NCBI GenBank assembly: GCA_965217265.1
Contig: CBDCHP010000016.1
Location: 1-14,886, forward strand
DNA length: 14,886 bases
Reading direction: 5' to 3'
Source: JAGRGG01 sp965217265
GTDB lineage: Bacteria > Pseudomonadota > Alphaproteobacteria > Geminicoccales > Geminicoccaceae
Shown here: one piece after another, positions 14,564-14,886 of the stretch
Position numbering within the stretch: the first letter of the stretch is position 1
Layout: the number at the start of each line of letters is the position of its first letter
Notes under the pieces: generated by a model
The model's input: the letters and a program-made list of their open reading frames with translations, nothing else
Database searches by the model: none
Told to the model about the DNA's origin: nothing
Translations under genes and position numbers: made by a program

Positions 14564-14886
14564 TCACATGTTGGGATAGTTCGGCCCGCCGCCGCCCTCC
14601 GGTACAACCCAAACGATATTCTGCGTCGGGTCCTTGATGTCGCACGTCTTACAATGCACGCAATTTTGGGCATTGATTTGCAACTTGGGATTGTTTCCGT
14701 CCGAGTCGCGGACGATCTCGTAGACGGCCGCCGGACAGTAGTGCGACTCCGGGCTGTCGTACTCCTTCAGGTTGATCTCGATCGGCACCGAATCGTCCTT
14801 CAAGGTCAAATGCGCCGGCTGGTCCTCTTCGTGATTGGCGTTGGAGAGGAAGACCGAGGACAGGCGATCGAAGGTGAGCACGCCGT
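14564..14886 (-). CDS. Electron transfer flavoprotein:ubiquinone oxidoreductase, C-terminal part (partial, continues past right edge)
   Basis: The last ~107 residues of ETF-QO, read from the window edge to a TGA at 14564. Highly conserved segments are visible: GVLTFDRLSSVFLSNANHEE, then YCPAAVYEIV, INAQNCVHCKTCDIKDPTQN and the family's terminal GGGGPNYPNM. The four cysteines (one in YCPA, three in NCVHCKTC) bind the [4Fe-4S] cluster that relays electrons from ETF to ubiquinone at the inner membrane, joining fatty-acid and amino-acid oxidation to respiration. The N-terminal FAD domain (about 430 residues) lies outside the window. An 87-nt gap separates it from the GGDEF gene on the same strand; a weak imperfect hairpin (AACC..GCTT/AAGC..GGTT, 14526-14545) in it may end transcription. 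Confidence 0.96.
   Translation of the reverse strand, partial: GVLTFDRLSSVFLSNANHEEDQPAHLTLKDDSVPIEINLKEYDSPESHYCPAAVYEIVRDSDGNNPKLQINAQNCVHCKTCDIKDPTQNIVWVVPEGGGGPNYPNM

Overview
This is a GC-rich window (roughly two thirds G+C by eye, strong G/C preference at third codon positions) from what looks like an alphaproteobacterial chromosome. The gene families, compact head-to-tail packing, 1-4 nt junctions and GTG/TTG starts all fit that group; I cannot place it to order or genus. I see no tRNA, rRNA, CRISPR array, transposase or phage gene.

Most of the window (1-10941) is an aerobic carbon-monoxide-dehydrogenase-type (cox) cluster on the minus strand. Read in the direction of transcription, the first block is coxG (10941-10018), coxS (9963-9445), coxL (9361-6986) and coxM (6816-6016): a membrane-tethered SRPBCC protein followed by the [2Fe-2S], molybdenum and FAD subunits of a molybdenum hydroxylase. 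The S-L-M order and the active-site loop AYRGAGR both mark the enzyme as form II. It lacks the cysteine that binds copper in form I CO dehydrogenase, so its true substrate is open. A plus-strand gene for a membrane protein with a VanZ-like C-terminus (4859-6004) interrupts the cluster.

Beyond it comes the accessory block, again on the minus strand: coxD (MoxR AAA+ ATPase, 4718-3801), coxE (VWA protein, 3804-2560), a split XdhC/CoxF pair (2533-2213 and 2211-1516) and a molybdopterin-binding/nucleotidyltransferase fusion cut by the left edge (1511-1). These should mature the molybdenum cofactor and load the active site. The 140-bp gap 4719-4858 must hold the promoters for both coxD and the VanZ-like gene, because coxM and the VanZ-like gene converge.

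To the right, divergent from coxG, a plus-strand unit holds a 34-codon ORF (11057-11161), an amidase-signature hydrolase (11158-12564, TTG start overlapping the small ORF by four bases) and a type I methionine aminopeptidase (12579-13400). A GGDEF diguanylate cyclase (14476-13388, minus) converges on the aminopeptidase with a 13-nt tail overlap. The right edge holds the C-terminus of electron-transfer flavoprotein:ubiquinone oxidoreductase (minus).

The main non-gene structure is a long imperfect palindrome between coxL and coxM (about 6837-6978), which may be a dispersed repeat, an attenuator or a processing site. No stretch longer than 300 bases lacks a gene; the longest gap is the 169-bp coxL-coxM spacer that carries this palindrome.
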